Assembly: GCA_964512655.1 (NCBI GenBank)
Contig: CAZEJT010000012.1
Coordinates: 1 to 64,000, forward strand
Source: VBOC01 sp964512655
GTDB taxonomy: Bacteria; Bacteroidota; Ignavibacteria; UBA10030; SZUA-254
Direction: 5' to 3'
Length of the DNA stretch: 64,000 bases
This document shows, in pieces, positions 37,001-44,764 of the stretch (positions are counted from its first letter, which is position 1; the number at the start of each line of letters is the position of its first letter). The position numbers and the translations under genes are program-made. Below the pieces are notes generated by a model. The model ran no database searches. It had not been told where the DNA came from and was given only the letters and a program-made list of their open reading frames with translations.

Positions 37001-38260
37001 CACCGTGCTGGTCGCTCCGGTAAACGTGCCGTTGTTCGTCCAGTTTCCGCCGAATATGTGAGAGAACGATCCTCCGTTGAATGTCGTCGAGGTTCCGATC
37101 GTGAGATCACCGTTGACGGTCAGGGCCGCAGCGGCCGTAAACGAAACAGTGGTTCCGGAACCTACGGAACTGGTGAGGTTGCCCGACACGGTCATAGCGC
37201 TCGCAGGCATCGTCTTCGTCGCAGACCCGCTGCTGCTGGTGAAGGAAAGATTCCCGTAAGCCTGGGCCGAGACGGTCTGGTTGGTGCCGGAATATATCAC
37301 CGTGCTCGTCGCGCCGATGGATCGGGTGGAATAGTTCGATGGAAAAGTATTGTTGCCTCCGATCTTTAGTGTCGTCCCGTTCGCCAGCAGGATTGAGCCG
37401 CCGAGTGAACCGCGGTTCGCGGTGAACGTTGCGAGGTCGAGCGTTCCAGCGACCACCGAGAGATTCCCTCCGATCCCGGGTAAATTGCCGCCGAGAGTCT
37501 TCGTAAGCGCGCCGCTGATTCTCAGATTTCCGTATGTCGGTGCGCTTGAAACTGTCTGGTTTACCGTCGAAGCGGCGTAGTCTACGATACTCGTAGCGTT
37601 CAGGTTCTGCACGCCCGATAAATTATAGTTTCCTGCGAATGTCGACGCCTTCACATATATCGTCCCTGAAGCGTCGACGACGAGTTTGCCCGAACCCGAA
37701 ATTGAAAACGTAGGGGCTTCTCCGGGATTCAGGACGCCGTTCACGTACAGCTGGCTGCTCACGCCGATGTTTGCATTGAGACTGGTCGTGCTGCCTGCAT
37801 TGACGTTTAGTTTTCTGAAAGTGGTGGGTCCCGAAATCGACTGCGTCGTCCCGTTGAGCGAGACTGCCGCATTCGCGTTGGCGCTGTAAGAACCCGAATT
37901 GCTCCAGTTGCCCGTGACGGAGATGTTCTTGTTGGAATGATTGATCGTCCCGTTGGCTCCGATCGTGATGCTGCCCGAAACCGAGAGGGACTTTGTTATG
38001 GTGAGGACAGAAACTTTCGTGCCGGCTCCGATTGTGAGGGACTTGCAGAATGAGGCTGCTGCATTGAGGGTGGGCTGATTGGCCCCCGTAAAGCTCGCAT
38101 CACCGATGATGGCATCAGTCGTGGCGTTGGGTACTCCGGCCGTCCAATTCGAGGCCGTGCTCCAGTTTGTGTTTGTAGTCCCTTTCCATGACGTCTGGCC
38201 GAGAGAAATGCAAGGCATTAATAGAAGCCCAAGAACAACCGTAACAAGGAATATTCTCAT
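31046..38260 (-). CDS. Very large secreted beta-repeat protein with type IX sorting domain
   Basis: 2404 residues from ATG 38260, fixed by AGGAGG four bases upstream; a longer reading from 38296 is unlikely. Signal peptide MRIFLVTVVLGLLLMPCISLG. Residues about 20-1880 consist of some thirty degenerate short units such as GNWTNNGTF..TSTVTLSG..FNTLNVSG, expected to stack as a beta-helix or beta-solenoid (inference). Residues about 1885-2025 are the conserved module shared with the three repeat proteins (TSLTFEVGDTNNYSPVGVAF ... VNRYWTLSNAG ... SFSDFALG). One 74-residue-type repeat follows (2027-2098), then an IPT/TIG-like domain, an Fn3-like domain and the sorting domain from about 2317 (HQNYPNPFNPTTEIQFDLP). 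No catalytic motif. It has its own promoter and terminator. Confidence 0.92.
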   Translation of the reverse strand: MRIFLVTVVLGLLLMPCISLGQTSWKGTTNTNWSTASNWTAGVPNATTDAIIGDASFTGANQPTLNAAASFCKSLTIGAGTKVSVLTITKSLSVSGSITIGANGTINHSNKNISVTGNWSNSGSYSANANAAVSLNGTTQSISGPTTFRKLNVNAGSTTSLNANIGVSSQLYVNGVLNPGEAPTFSISGSGKLVVDASGTIYVKASTFAGNYNLSGVQNLNATSIVDYAASTVNQTVSSAPTYGNLRISGALTKTLGGNLPGIGGNLSVVAGTLDLATFTANRGSLGGSILLANGTTLKIGGNNTFPSNYSTRSIGATSTVIYSGTNQTVSAQAYGNLSFTSSSGSATKTMPASAMTVSGNLTSSVGSGTTVSFTAAAALTVNGDLTIGTSTTFNGGSFSHIFGGNWTNNGTFTGATSTVTLSGANKSISGAGASNFNTLNVSGSGATVAPTTNVTISGNLSTSGAGTFSQTGGGTVTMSGAAKTITGSGIAFNNFNASGSISAATSLTVAGNLTVSGSLVGTSGTITLSGVSAVLANVGTLTLNALNISGSVTTTSSFSIKSDFSAAGTFSATAGTVTFSGSSTLSGSPDFFNVALNGTKLQLATGAVLGIGGTLTITAGTFDVTTTTPNSVDYNASGAQTIAGTGYDNLSLSTGGVKTATGGLTVAGDLTINTGATFSGSTFTHSVSGNWINAGTFTAGTSTVQFIGGADASITGSTTFNTLTLNKSTSVNLLVLNSSITAATLAMTSGTMHTGIHSVTITSARSGNGIVIGTIIRTNAFSDGVSYAFEGPKNTVTFASGSGSVSSITMTVSQAPIADFVFGGSINREYDVSVASGGSYQAALRLHYEDGELNGNVESLLREWTVSGITWVISGVTATDTVDNWVEQTGLASIDGRWALSDSVDVANWNGSVSSAWEDGGNWSTVQGHPAIPPSRGTIVLLGGGSAPNQPVLTSLDTVKNIVFESAQAMNLTLGNGGSLVVRGNIAGQWAGSAAHSIDVGSQDLAVGGSVILSDGTAGNSINLNVGSGAATIAGSLTQSGDATISWNGAGSLSIAGDYNHAAGTFSAGSGSVTYNGSGSQVVGGGISYHDLMFDKAGGTATLSSAASVGGSLTLSKAGTFATNAPLTVAGSVSINAGTTLDGEASTISVGGDWMRTGTFTAGTGTVTLNGGSAQSIGATVFNNLSVDKSGGVATPTGNLSINGDLSVLSGTLDLLTFTANRSAVGGTMGLAGSALLRIGGTLAFPNNFAAYSLASSSTVEYYGTLTQIVGAQPYGNLTFSNGGSNVKILSGATSTSGNLLINTGATLDAGSFAASVGGNWTNNGTFTPSASTITLSGGSGTLSGATTFDNLNVSGTYSASSDIAVNGAANVSGSYQASSTTTTFSGNFTNSGSFASSGTVTFTGGGSQALSLNSGFASTGTVNFNGTLSPSFSDNSGPGLTNVVINNSGGITPDVDWHVAGTFTVANGALFNDGSLSYIFGSTFTNNGTVISTGVLVFSPSAPATLTFLGTTFTTTGYVDFSGSGDITVAGGAPTFASVLLDNTSVNGVTPSSNWTVTGDILIGSGSTLNGGAGLTHTMSGNWTNDGTFNGGTSTVILNSAGGASIAGSGNTTFNNLTIAGIIAALSPFNVAGDFADNGTFDATGATVSFTGGSHSSIGGSTSPVPFDQLTVAKNSAAATLAANLTGLSDLIVSSGTLDLSTFTVSQIGTGGILDAEAGGILEVGGSNAIPTFAQYTLDPSSTVVYNGTGSQTVLSAPVYGNLSVSSTGTVTPDGALTVAGSFLLTGGTFVGGAHTHNLAGNWSMTGGLFTNAGTTISLNGTGSQMVGSAGNFSGLMLNKPSGTCNLSTNITVDGALTFTSGNITTGANSVIMGLTGSVSRTSGHVVGHLQKPVAAGPTSLTFEVGDTNNYSPVGVAFASVTSGGNLTASATAGEHPTIGTSGIDPNQDVNRYWTLSNAGTVFSTYAATLNYGAADVDGGADPNAFIAQKFDTGAWTWPLVGIHTSTSTEVIGLTSFSDFALGIIEHDTIVATGSTHGSITPSGPIPVLYGTDTSFTVKPDSGYVISAVHIDSVLVASDTLYHFTNVRANHTIDVLFGYPVPQVNSIGPVLSSYRGNALDLVVTGANFINGVSSLNVGAGITVNALVVHSADTILANITVNASAVPGSRNFTVTNSAPGGGTSGSITFTVLNHLPAALSLLVPANGDTIRLTTIPRPIVFSWNSSADLDVADTLTYLVHILSPIQDTFAVRADTTLSTSTLMALLLPQTSYAWSMQVTDGYDTVAASDTLSFRTSDSVSSIRERGKRIPTEYALHQNYPNPFNPTTEIQFDLPHGSIVTLAVYNLLGQEMATLIDHRSMGAGYQVVRFDASHLQSGVYLYRILAEQGGGKDFVSVRKMMFLK

Positions 38261-38387
38261 AGTCCCTCCTAAAATTAACACCTTATGTAGCTTCATTGAA
38301 CCGTAATCCTAACTAATTCCCCTATCATTATCAAATTGGTATCTGACTCATTTATTAGCGAATATCCAAAGAAATTTACGAGCCCTG

Positions 38388-38416
38388 ATAATACAGAATC
38401 CAGTCTCTATTGTCAA
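38388..38416 (-). promoter_or_regulatory. Sigma70 promoter of the 2404-residue protein gene
   Basis: Minus strand: perfect TTGACA (38416-38411), 17 bp, TATTAT (38393-38388). The predicted leader is about 120 bases. Confidence 0.82.
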
Positions 38417-38614
38417 GTTCTCGTGAAATTTTAATCTTGGGGATCTTTACTGGTGCGGAATCGCGGAGGTGCTTCCCTACCGGATAAATCGGGAAATTAG
38501 GGGGTGCTATGGAAGCTCACCAGCCCCTGTAGGCGCCGGCTTTGGCCGGCGTATCCTGAGGCCCGCGGCTATCTTGGGAGAGATGCTGCGGAAGTTTCGG
38601 CCTTGCGAAGTTCG
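38417..38614. other. Intergenic region with one REP-like element
   Basis: No gene seen. The only recognisable structure is the palindrome at 38529-38552; no T-rich terminator for the upstream gene could be found. Confidence 0.6.
38529..38552. repeat. REP-like palindrome GTAGGCGCCGGCTTTGGCC..
   Basis: CGCCGGC/GCCGGCG arms with GTAG in front, as in the elements at 30924 and 42571. Confidence 0.75.
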
Positions 38615-41600
38615 TTATCTCATGAGAATCATCCTCTTCACGTCGCGGAAAGAAACGGAGGAATTTTCCTTGCCTACGGCTTCAATACGGTAGAAGTAGA
38701 CGCCGCTAGGCCGCTCCGGCCTCCAGCTCGCGGCGTGATATCCGGCGGCCTGTATCTCATCGACCAGCGTCCCGACGAGGATGCCGATAGGATCATAGAC
38801 CGTCAGCCTCACACGGCTATCGACGGGAAGATCGTACTCAATGGAAGTGGATGGATTGAAGGGATTCGGGTAATTCTGGCGGAGAGCAAACGCGACAGGC
38901 ACGCCCCGGCTTGCCGGATTCCGGGCTTCAATAATGATTCGATTGGTTCCTATCGCAAGCTCCAGCGACCCCTGTGTGCCGAGAGGAATATGCTTCGCTC
39001 CCACGACCATGCCGAAGTCCCGGCTCCGATCTGGTGCGATCTGCCACGAAAACCTGATCGCCCCGTCCCCGGACTGAAGGAGTATGGGAAATCGTTGAGC
39101 GTTCCCATCTCCGCTTCTCAGCGATTCTTTGTACCGCTGTGATTGGAACCGGACATCGAATGCATCCGGAGGAGGAAGAGGGGGCGCTTCCTGCGATAGT
39201 CCGGGTCCTTCACCGGATTCGGTTTCGGCGATGGTTAATACCTGGCGATGTCCCGCCCGATCTTGAAAGGTGAACCTGTAGGGCGATTCCGGCCGCGCAT
39301 GTGCTGGAACGGCTGGAGACGCTTTCGCTCCCGAAGATGTGAGTACTAGTTTCCCCGGTCCTTTGGACTTGACCCAGTATCCTTCAATGGGCCTGAGCGA
39401 GTCCGCTATGACGTAGACGCCGCTGTATCCGAAGAACGGGGAGCTCAGGAGCCCCGTAGGCTGCGACTGTATTGCAGCCGCATCGACCGGGAATGAGATT
39501 GTGCCGACAAGATTCCACCCTCCGGCCACCGGGATTGAGTCGCCCGCCTCGGGATCGCCGGCGAAGGTGAACACATTGCTTGTGTCGAACTTGATCCAGT
39601 ACCCCGCGTACTGCCGAAGCGTGTCGTGCCGGACATAGCCGCCTTGGTAAGAAAACGCCCTCGAGAGAGATGCGGGAAACGATGCTGCAAGGCTCGCGTC
39701 TGTCACGCCGAGGGGGAGAGAAACAATATTCCAACCCCCACCGACAGTCCGGCCGACCGAGAAGCAGGGAAGCGCCTGCGTGGCCTGCGGTCCGGGCGCA
39801 GTCGGTACGCTGTCCCCGTTTCTTGCCGTTGCCGTAAATTGATATAGCACGCACTGGTGGAGTCCCCTGACACGCACACCGCCGCTGCCGCCCCATCCGG
39901 CGAGTGTCTGCCAGGCCGGACTCGCGCCGGTAGAGCCGTCGGACTGGACGTAGAATTGAACCGAATCAATTCCGCCGCCGATTGCAAATTGTGTGTTGGA
40001 TGGATTGGCGCCCGGGTCTATCGAGAGATTGACCGAAACAAAGCCGGGGTCGGAAAGAGCCGGTTGGCCGGGAGCGGATGCGAGGGTTGATTTGGCGATC
40101 TGAGCGTAGGCCCCCTCGCCCTGGCCGTTGAAGGCAGCAACACGGTAGTAGCATCGCCGGTCAGTCGACAGCCCGGTGTCGGTAAAAGAGACTGTGTTCG
40201 CGGGAAGATCCCCGCCGAGCTGAGAAAAAGGCCCGCCCGGCGAAAAGGCTCTGTATACCCGATAACCCGTTTCGTCGGCGGCTTCATCGGTCCAGTGGAA
40301 CTGAATGCTGGTGAGCGTCACTGCGTCGACCACGACAGACGAGGGGGGTACCGGAGCATTACTGTGCGTCATGAAGCTCCAGGGGGCTCCTGATGCCGTC
40401 GCCTGGCCTACCCCGTTCTTCGCGACTACCTTCCAGTAGTAGCCTGTCCCTCCGCCCAAACCGGAATATGAATATGAGATTCCGGTCTGGTTGGCGCTGA
40501 CCGGGACGGCGAACGTCGTGTCGGTTCCGAGGTAGACATCGTAGACATCCGCTCCCGAGGCTGGTTGCCAGGTCAGCGTTCCGGAGGTATCCTGGTTTCC
40601 TGCGGCGTTCCCGGGCGAAAGCTGAGAGAACGGGGCCGGGGCGCTGTTCGGTCCGGCGGTAATCCACATCGGAGCGCTCCACGCCTCTCTCCCGTTTGTC
40701 TCCTTGACGTATGCGTAGTAATAGTAGGTAGTCCCCTCGGTCTGCGGCTGAGAGAGAACGAGCGAATCCTGCCCGGCGACCGATGTGAGAGCAGTGGGAG
40801 CTGCCCCCGAACCCGGGACGCCGTAGCGCAGCTCAATCGTGGAGAACCCGTCACCGTCGGGCTCCACCGCTTTCACCCGGAACGGAATCGACCCGTTGAT
40901 CGTGAAGATCTCGCCCATCTGGTGCGCTCCCACCTCGAACCGCAGCTGAAGGTTATGGTCCTCGGTTGCGTACGTCCGTCTGTGTCGAAGGGCTTCAATG
41001 ATATTTGCGCGGGTCAGGGATGTCGCAAGGACGGCGGTCCTCTGCTGGTTCAGATTGCCGAAATTCGTGTAGTGGTTGTCCTGGTTTGCGCAGGGAGCCA
41101 CGTGATACCCGAGTCGCAGTAGGTCGTGGAAGCGGCTGGTATAGTCACCCGAAGCAGGGTCGCTCTCAGTATAGCCGGCGGTGAGCGCCGGTCCGTTCTT
41201 CATCGCGGTTCCTACGACTACGCTGTCCCACGCAGGATTGAACGGATTTGAAAAGATCCCGCTGTAATCGGTCGCCTGCGGATGAGCGAAATAGCAGAAA
41301 CCGCCGTACTTCTTGACCGAATCGAAGAGCATGCTGTAATTGTATTCGGAGACGTACACGTCATAGTTATTCGCTTCCCAACCGAAGAGTTTATTCGTCC
41401 CGTAGATGAGAACGTGTCCGCCGTTATTGATCACGCCCCATTCCTGCCCGTACATGCTCACGAAAACGCCGTCCTGGTTCATCGAATCCGCTTCGGCGTT
41501 GCCGGCGCGCCAGTAGCCGGGGTTCATGTGAAGGTCGGAACTGCCGCGGTGGTTATGGTCGCTCACGCCGAGAAAATTCATGTTGTGCGCTACGTCGCGG

Positions 41601-41785
41601 GCATAGGTCATCGCCTGCGCCACGGGCTTCCTGTACGTGTTTGTATCCTGCTCCTTGTTGCCGTCGGAGTACCAGGTCTGGGAGTGGATGTCGCCGAAGT
41701 AGATGTGATAGGGGCTCTGAGCACGTGCGGAGGCGAGTCCCCAGCACAACAGTGCGAGGAAGATCGGGAGGCGGTTCTTCATCAC
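38615..41785 (-). CDS. Secreted PHP-type phosphoesterase with Fn3-like domains and type IX sorting domain
   Basis: 1056 residues with a signal peptide (MKNRLPIFLALLCWGLASARAQ). The N-terminal 290 residues form a PHP domain of the CehA/McbA kind: YFGDIHSQTWYSDG, SDHNHRGSSD, YGQEWG, CYFAHPQ and ANQDNHYTNFG supply the metal-binding His, Asp and Glu residues. RRTYATEDHNLQLRFEVG closes the domain. Three Fn3-like domains follow (about 300-575), then a region with VSLPLGVTD and GYWVKSKGPGK motifs, and the sorting domain RQNYPNPFNPSTSIEYDLP. Family members hydrolyse phosphate esters or related bonds; the substrate here is unknown. A promoter lies just upstream; no strong ribosome site is visible. Confidence 0.88.
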   Translation of the reverse strand: MMKNRLPIFLALLCWGLASARAQSPYHIYFGDIHSQTWYSDGNKEQDTNTYRKPVAQAMTYARDVAHNMNFLGVSDHNHRGSSDLHMNPGYWRAGNAEADSMNQDGVFVSMYGQEWGVINNGGHVLIYGTNKLFGWEANNYDVYVSEYNYSMLFDSVKKYGGFCYFAHPQATDYSGIFSNPFNPAWDSVVVGTAMKNGPALTAGYTESDPASGDYTSRFHDLLRLGYHVAPCANQDNHYTNFGNLNQQRTAVLATSLTRANIIEALRHRRTYATEDHNLQLRFEVGAHQMGEIFTINGSIPFRVKAVEPDGDGFSTIELRYGVPGSGAAPTALTSVAGQDSLVLSQPQTEGTTYYYYAYVKETNGREAWSAPMWITAGPNSAPAPFSQLSPGNAAGNQDTSGTLTWQPASGADVYDVYLGTDTTFAVPVSANQTGISYSYSGLGGGTGYYWKVVAKNGVGQATASGAPWSFMTHSNAPVPPSSVVVDAVTLTSIQFHWTDEAADETGYRVYRAFSPGGPFSQLGGDLPANTVSFTDTGLSTDRRCYYRVAAFNGQGEGAYAQIAKSTLASAPGQPALSDPGFVSVNLSIDPGANPSNTQFAIGGGIDSVQFYVQSDGSTGASPAWQTLAGWGGSGGVRVRGLHQCVLYQFTATARNGDSVPTAPGPQATQALPCFSVGRTVGGGWNIVSLPLGVTDASLAASFPASLSRAFSYQGGYVRHDTLRQYAGYWIKFDTSNVFTFAGDPEAGDSIPVAGGWNLVGTISFPVDAAAIQSQPTGLLSSPFFGYSGVYVIADSLRPIEGYWVKSKGPGKLVLTSSGAKASPAVPAHARPESPYRFTFQDRAGHRQVLTIAETESGEGPGLSQEAPPLPPPDAFDVRFQSQRYKESLRSGDGNAQRFPILLQSGDGAIRFSWQIAPDRSRDFGMVVGAKHIPLGTQGSLELAIGTNRIIIEARNPASRGVPVAFALRQNYPNPFNPSTSIEYDLPVDSRVRLTVYDPIGILVGTLVDEIQAAGYHAASWRPERPSGVYFYRIEAVGKENSSVSFRDVKRMILMR

Positions 41786-41816
41786 TACATTATATCAATT
41801 TGGGGCAGAAAGGTTA

Positions 41817-41845
41817 AATATACCCATTCGCTGACCTGAAAACAA
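41817..41845 (-). promoter_or_regulatory. Promoter of the PHP phosphoesterase gene
   Basis: Minus strand: TTGTTT (41845-41840), 17 bp, TATATT (41822-41817), about 30 bp before the ATG. Confidence 0.55.
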
Positions 41846-41866
41846 GCCCTTTACTTGCAATTCATT

Positions 41867-41894
41867 GGGTGTCACGGTCCATACCGTGACACCC
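41867..41894. repeat. Palindrome with TGTCACGGT/ACCGTGACA core
   Basis: 12-bp arms GGGTGTCACGGT/ACCGTGACACCC around ccat. It has the same core and loop as 12325-12354. It lies between the divergent PHP and tadA promoters. Confidence 0.85.
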
Positions 41895-41940
41895 ACCGGC
41901 AGGTCAAATAAAATGCGGCTTTGTGCTCTCAGCTCCCCGT

Positions 41941-41969
41941 TTGACGATAGTCAGGGTTTTGCTTATACT
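41941..41969 (+). promoter_or_regulatory. Promoter of tadA
   Basis: TTGACG, 17 bp, TATACT. Transcription would begin near 41976, which rules out in-frame starts further upstream. Confidence 0.75.
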
Positions 41970-42008
41970 TTCCGTCCTACAACCTGCATTATTTTTCCGA
42001 ATCTGCCC

Positions 42009-42473
42009 GTGATTTCCGGCAAAAAGGAACATTCATATTGGATGGAACTCGCTCTCAGAGAGGCAGAGGTCGCTCTGGAGCGCAGGGAGGTGCCTGTGGG
42101 AGCAGTGATCGTCCGGGAGGGGAAGGTGATCGGGAAGGGCTCGAACCAGAGCGAGATGCTGCAGGACCCAACGGCTCATGCGGAGATGATCGCGCTGACC
42201 GCCGCAGCCGCCCATTTGGAGAGCCGGCGGCTTCAGGAGTGCACGATGTATGTGACCCTCGAGCCCTGCCCGATGTGCGCTGGCGCGATCGTCCTCTCGC
42301 GCCTCCCGTCGCTCGTCTTCGGGGCTTATGATCCTAAGGCGGGGGCAGTTTCGTCACTCTTTACAATTACGAACGACATCCGGCTGAATCACAGAGTTCA
42401 CACCATCGGAGGCGTGCTGGAGGAAAAATGCGGCGCGATACTGAAGGAGTTCTTCTTGGAGCAGCGGAAGTGA
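42009..42473 (+). CDS. tadA: tRNA-specific adenosine deaminase
   Basis: Deaminates A34 of tRNA-Arg(ACG) to inosine. 154 residues from a GTG start at 42009, chosen because it retains the family's N-terminal HxYWM segment (HSYWMELALREAE) and lies downstream of the promoter; ATG 42042 would cut this segment. Zinc ligands and catalytic residues are His57 and Glu59 (TAHAEM) and Cys87/Cys90 (EPCPMCAGA). The length agrees with the E. coli enzyme. It is monocistronic and converges on prfA across a cluster of palindromic repeats that may serve as terminators. Confidence 0.94.
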   Translation: MISGKKEHSYWMELALREAEVALERREVPVGAVIVREGKVIGKGSNQSEMLQDPTAHAEMIALTAAAAHLESRRLQECTMYVTLEPCPMCAGAIVLSRLPSLVFGAYDPKAGAVSSLFTITNDIRLNHRVHTIGGVLEEKCGAILKEFFLEQRK

Positions 42474-42500
42474 ACGGCGGGCCTATCACGTTCCTCTTCG

Positions 42501-42626
42501 TTCCGCCGCTCTGCGGCGGAATGCTTCATTGGGGCGCTCTGCGCCCCCACACAAGATCCAAACCTATCCGGTAGGTGCCGGCTTAAGCCGGCATATTCTC
42601 AATGTAGCCGCAGGCTTTAGCCTGCG
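42501..42626. repeat. Cluster of three REP-like elements
   Basis: TTCCGCCGCT/GCGGCGGAA followed by GGGGCG-ctct-GCGCCCC (42501-42549), then GTAGGTGCCGGCTTAAGCC (42571-42593), then GTAGCCGCAGGCTTTAGCC (42604-42626). It fills the space between convergent tadA and prfA. Confidence 0.8.
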
Positions 42627-42642
42627 TTCTTTGTCCTAATAC

Positions 42643-43710
42643 CTACCCGCTCGCCTGCAGCTTCTCCGCCCGGTCGGCCACCCTTAACTGCTCGATGAGA
42701 TCGTCGAGTTTCCCATCGATGATTTCCGACAGGTTATACAGCGTCAACCCTATCCTGTGATCTGTGACGCGGTTCTGGGGGAAATTGTAGGTCCTGATCT
42801 TGTCGCTCCTATCTCCGCTCTTCACCATCTGCCTGCGCTGAGCGGTGATGGAGGCGGTCTGCTCAAGCATCTTCTTTTCGTAGAGCTTCGCCCTGAGCAT
42901 CTTCATCGCGCGTTCGCGGTTCTGGAACTGTGAGCGCTCCTGCTGGCACGCGACCACGATGCCGGTAGGCTTGTGCGTGATCCGGACCGCCGTCTCGACT
43001 TTATTGACGTTTTGCCCTCCCTTGCCGCCTGACCGGTAGGTCGCGAATTCGAGATCGGCGGGGTTAATCTCGATCTCGACGTCTTCAACTTCCGGGAGAA
43101 CTGCCACTGTCGCCGCCGATGTATGGATCCGGCCCTGGGCCTCGGTTTCAGGAACTCGCTGAACGCGGTGGACGCCGCTCTCGAATTTCAGCGCTCCGTA
43201 TGCTCCTTCGCCTTTCAGCGAAAAGATAATTTCTTTATACCCCCCTTTGCCCGCCTCGCTCCAGTCCATCAGCTCCGTCTTCCACCCGGCCCGTTCGGCG
43301 TACCGGGTGTACATCCGGTAGAGATCGGCCGCGAATAACGCCGCCTCCTCGCCGCCCGTCCCGCCCCGGATCTCCACGATGCAGTCCTTATCGTCGTTCG
43401 GATCCTTTGGAATCAGAAGGGCTTTGAGGTCTTCTTCCAGCTTCGCAACTTTCGCCTGCGTTTCGGTGAGCTCTGTCGCGGCCAGCTGACGCATCTCCGG
43501 ATCGTCCCCTGACTCGGCGAGAGCGCGCAGGTTCGCGACGTCGGCCTTGGCTTTTTTGTAGATCCTGTAGGTGTTGACAATCGCGTCGAGCCCGCTCCGC
43601 TCCTTTGAGAGGTCCCGGTAGCGCTCCTTATTTGAGATCGTCGCAGGATCGGAGAGAAGCACCGTCAGCTCATCGTATCGTTCGACGAGTTTGTCAAGCC
43701 GGTCGAACAT
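42643..43710 (-). CDS. prfA: Peptide chain release factor 1
   Basis: Terminates translation at UAA and UAG. The tripeptide PET at 187-189 (RVPETEAQGR) is the RF1-type PxT recognition motif, as opposed to SPF in RF2. The peptidyl-tRNA hydrolysis motif GGQ is at 231-233 (SGGKGGQNVNKVETAVRITH). 355 residues, normal length. It starts 3 bp after the stop of the DUF1385 gene, a pairing common in bacteria. Confidence 0.97.
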   Translation of the reverse strand: MFDRLDKLVERYDELTVLLSDPATISNKERYRDLSKERSGLDAIVNTYRIYKKAKADVANLRALAESGDDPEMRQLAATELTETQAKVAKLEEDLKALLIPKDPNDDKDCIVEIRGGTGGEEAALFAADLYRMYTRYAERAGWKTELMDWSEAGKGGYKEIIFSLKGEGAYGALKFESGVHRVQRVPETEAQGRIHTSAATVAVLPEVEDVEIEINPADLEFATYRSGGKGGQNVNKVETAVRITHKPTGIVVACQQERSQFQNRERAMKMLRAKLYEKKMLEQTASITAQRRQMVKSGDRSDKIRTYNFPQNRVTDHRIGLTLYNLSEIIDGKLDDLIEQLRVADRAEKLQASG

Positions 43711-43713
43711 GGA

Positions 43714-44730
43714 TCAGAGGAGGGCCAGTTCTGAGGCGTGCCGCACTGTGAGTGCCGACTCGGGCACGTCGGCGCCCAACGCGCACTTGATGGCCACGAG
43801 GGCTACTTCAATCTGGGAGGCGTCCGGCTCTTTTGTGGTGATCCGCTGCAGCCAGAGTCCGGGGGCAACAAGGATCCTGCCGATAGGCGTCCCGCTCCGT
43901 TTTGCCGACCACCGGATGAACTCGTATGCGACGCCTCCGACGAGCGGGATCAATGGAAGGTGGGTCAGCAGGCGAATTGGGAGCGAGATTCCGCCGAGCC
44001 ACGCGATCAGAAGCGAATCGAGGAGCGAGAAGAAAAGCATCGACGCAACCATCACGATGAGGATGAAACTCGTTCCGCAGCGGGGATGAAACCGCGTGAA
44101 TCGCCGGGCAGAATCCACCGTCAGGTCCCCCATCGATTCGAAGGTGAACACCGCCTTGTGCTCGGCTCCGTGATACTCGAAGAGCCGCTTGACGTCCTTC
44201 ATCAGGGAAATTCCGAGCATGTATCCGAGCAGGATCGCAATCCGGATCCCGCCTGCGATCACATTGAACCACACCGCCTGCTGTTCGACATGGAACACCT
44301 TCGTTGTCACCACGAGCGGGGTGATGAAGAATACCGCGATGCCCATACCAAGGGAGAAGAGTACCGTAAGAGCGATGCGGAGGTTCGACGCTGTTTTTCT
44401 TGGAGGTCTTGCGCCGTTCCCGTTTGCCCTCGCCTTGAGGGCGATATCGCGCATCGCCACCTCGGTGGAAAAGTTCAGCGTATCGATCCCTATGTACATC
44501 ATCTCGACGAGGCCTGCGGCACCCCTCAGGACGGGAAGCTTGAAGATCTTGAATTTCTCGGCGAGTGACTTGTATTCGTGCAGTTTGACGACGATTTTGC
44601 CGTCGGATCGCCTGACGGCAGTGGCGATCCTCCCCGGCGCACGCATCATTACCCCTTCGATAACAGCCTGCCCGCCCACCTGGAGGGGGTTATTTGGATC
44701 GAATCTCAGCCGATTATTGTCTGAAGCCAA
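43714..44730 (-). CDS. DUF1385 (YqhQ-like) membrane protein
   Basis: 338 residues. The start is a TTG at 44730 supported by AAGGAG eight bases upstream. The family signature VGGQAVIEGVMMRAPGRIA is near the N-terminus, followed by LHEYKSLAEKFKIFKLPVLRGAAGLVE. About four hydrophobic segments (ALTVLFSLGMGIAVFFI, VIAGGIRIAILLGYMLGI, FILIVMVASMLFFSLLDSLL and LLTHLPLIPLVGGVAY) and the motif HPRCGTSF follow. The biochemical function is not known to me. It is encoded directly ahead of prfA and transcribed with it from the promoter at 44765-44793. Confidence 0.9.
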   Translation of the reverse strand: MASDNNRLRFDPNNPLQVGGQAVIEGVMMRAPGRIATAVRRSDGKIVVKLHEYKSLAEKFKIFKLPVLRGAAGLVEMMYIGIDTLNFSTEVAMRDIALKARANGNGARPPRKTASNLRIALTVLFSLGMGIAVFFITPLVVTTKVFHVEQQAVWFNVIAGGIRIAILLGYMLGISLMKDVKRLFEYHGAEHKAVFTFESMGDLTVDSARRFTRFHPRCGTSFILIVMVASMLFFSLLDSLLIAWLGGISLPIRLLTHLPLIPLVGGVAYEFIRWSAKRSGTPIGRILVAPGLWLQRITTKEPDASQIEVALVAIKCALGADVPESALTVRHASELALL

Positions 44731-44743
44731 AAAAAAATCTCCT

Positions 44744-44756
44744 TAGGAGAAATTGT
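44744..44756 (-). promoter_or_regulatory. Ribosome site of the DUF1385 gene inside a short inverted repeat
   Basis: TCTCC and GGAGA arms surround three bases, so the AAGGAG used for the TTG start could pair with the TCTCC just before it. The stem is only 5 bp. Confidence 0.35.
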
Positions 44757-44764
44757 GATTAACA

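Noticed and set aside
41865..42008. Longer tadA reading frame from 41865
   Set aside because: It would begin inside a palindrome and ahead of the promoter at 41941-41969; family alignment supports GTG 42009.
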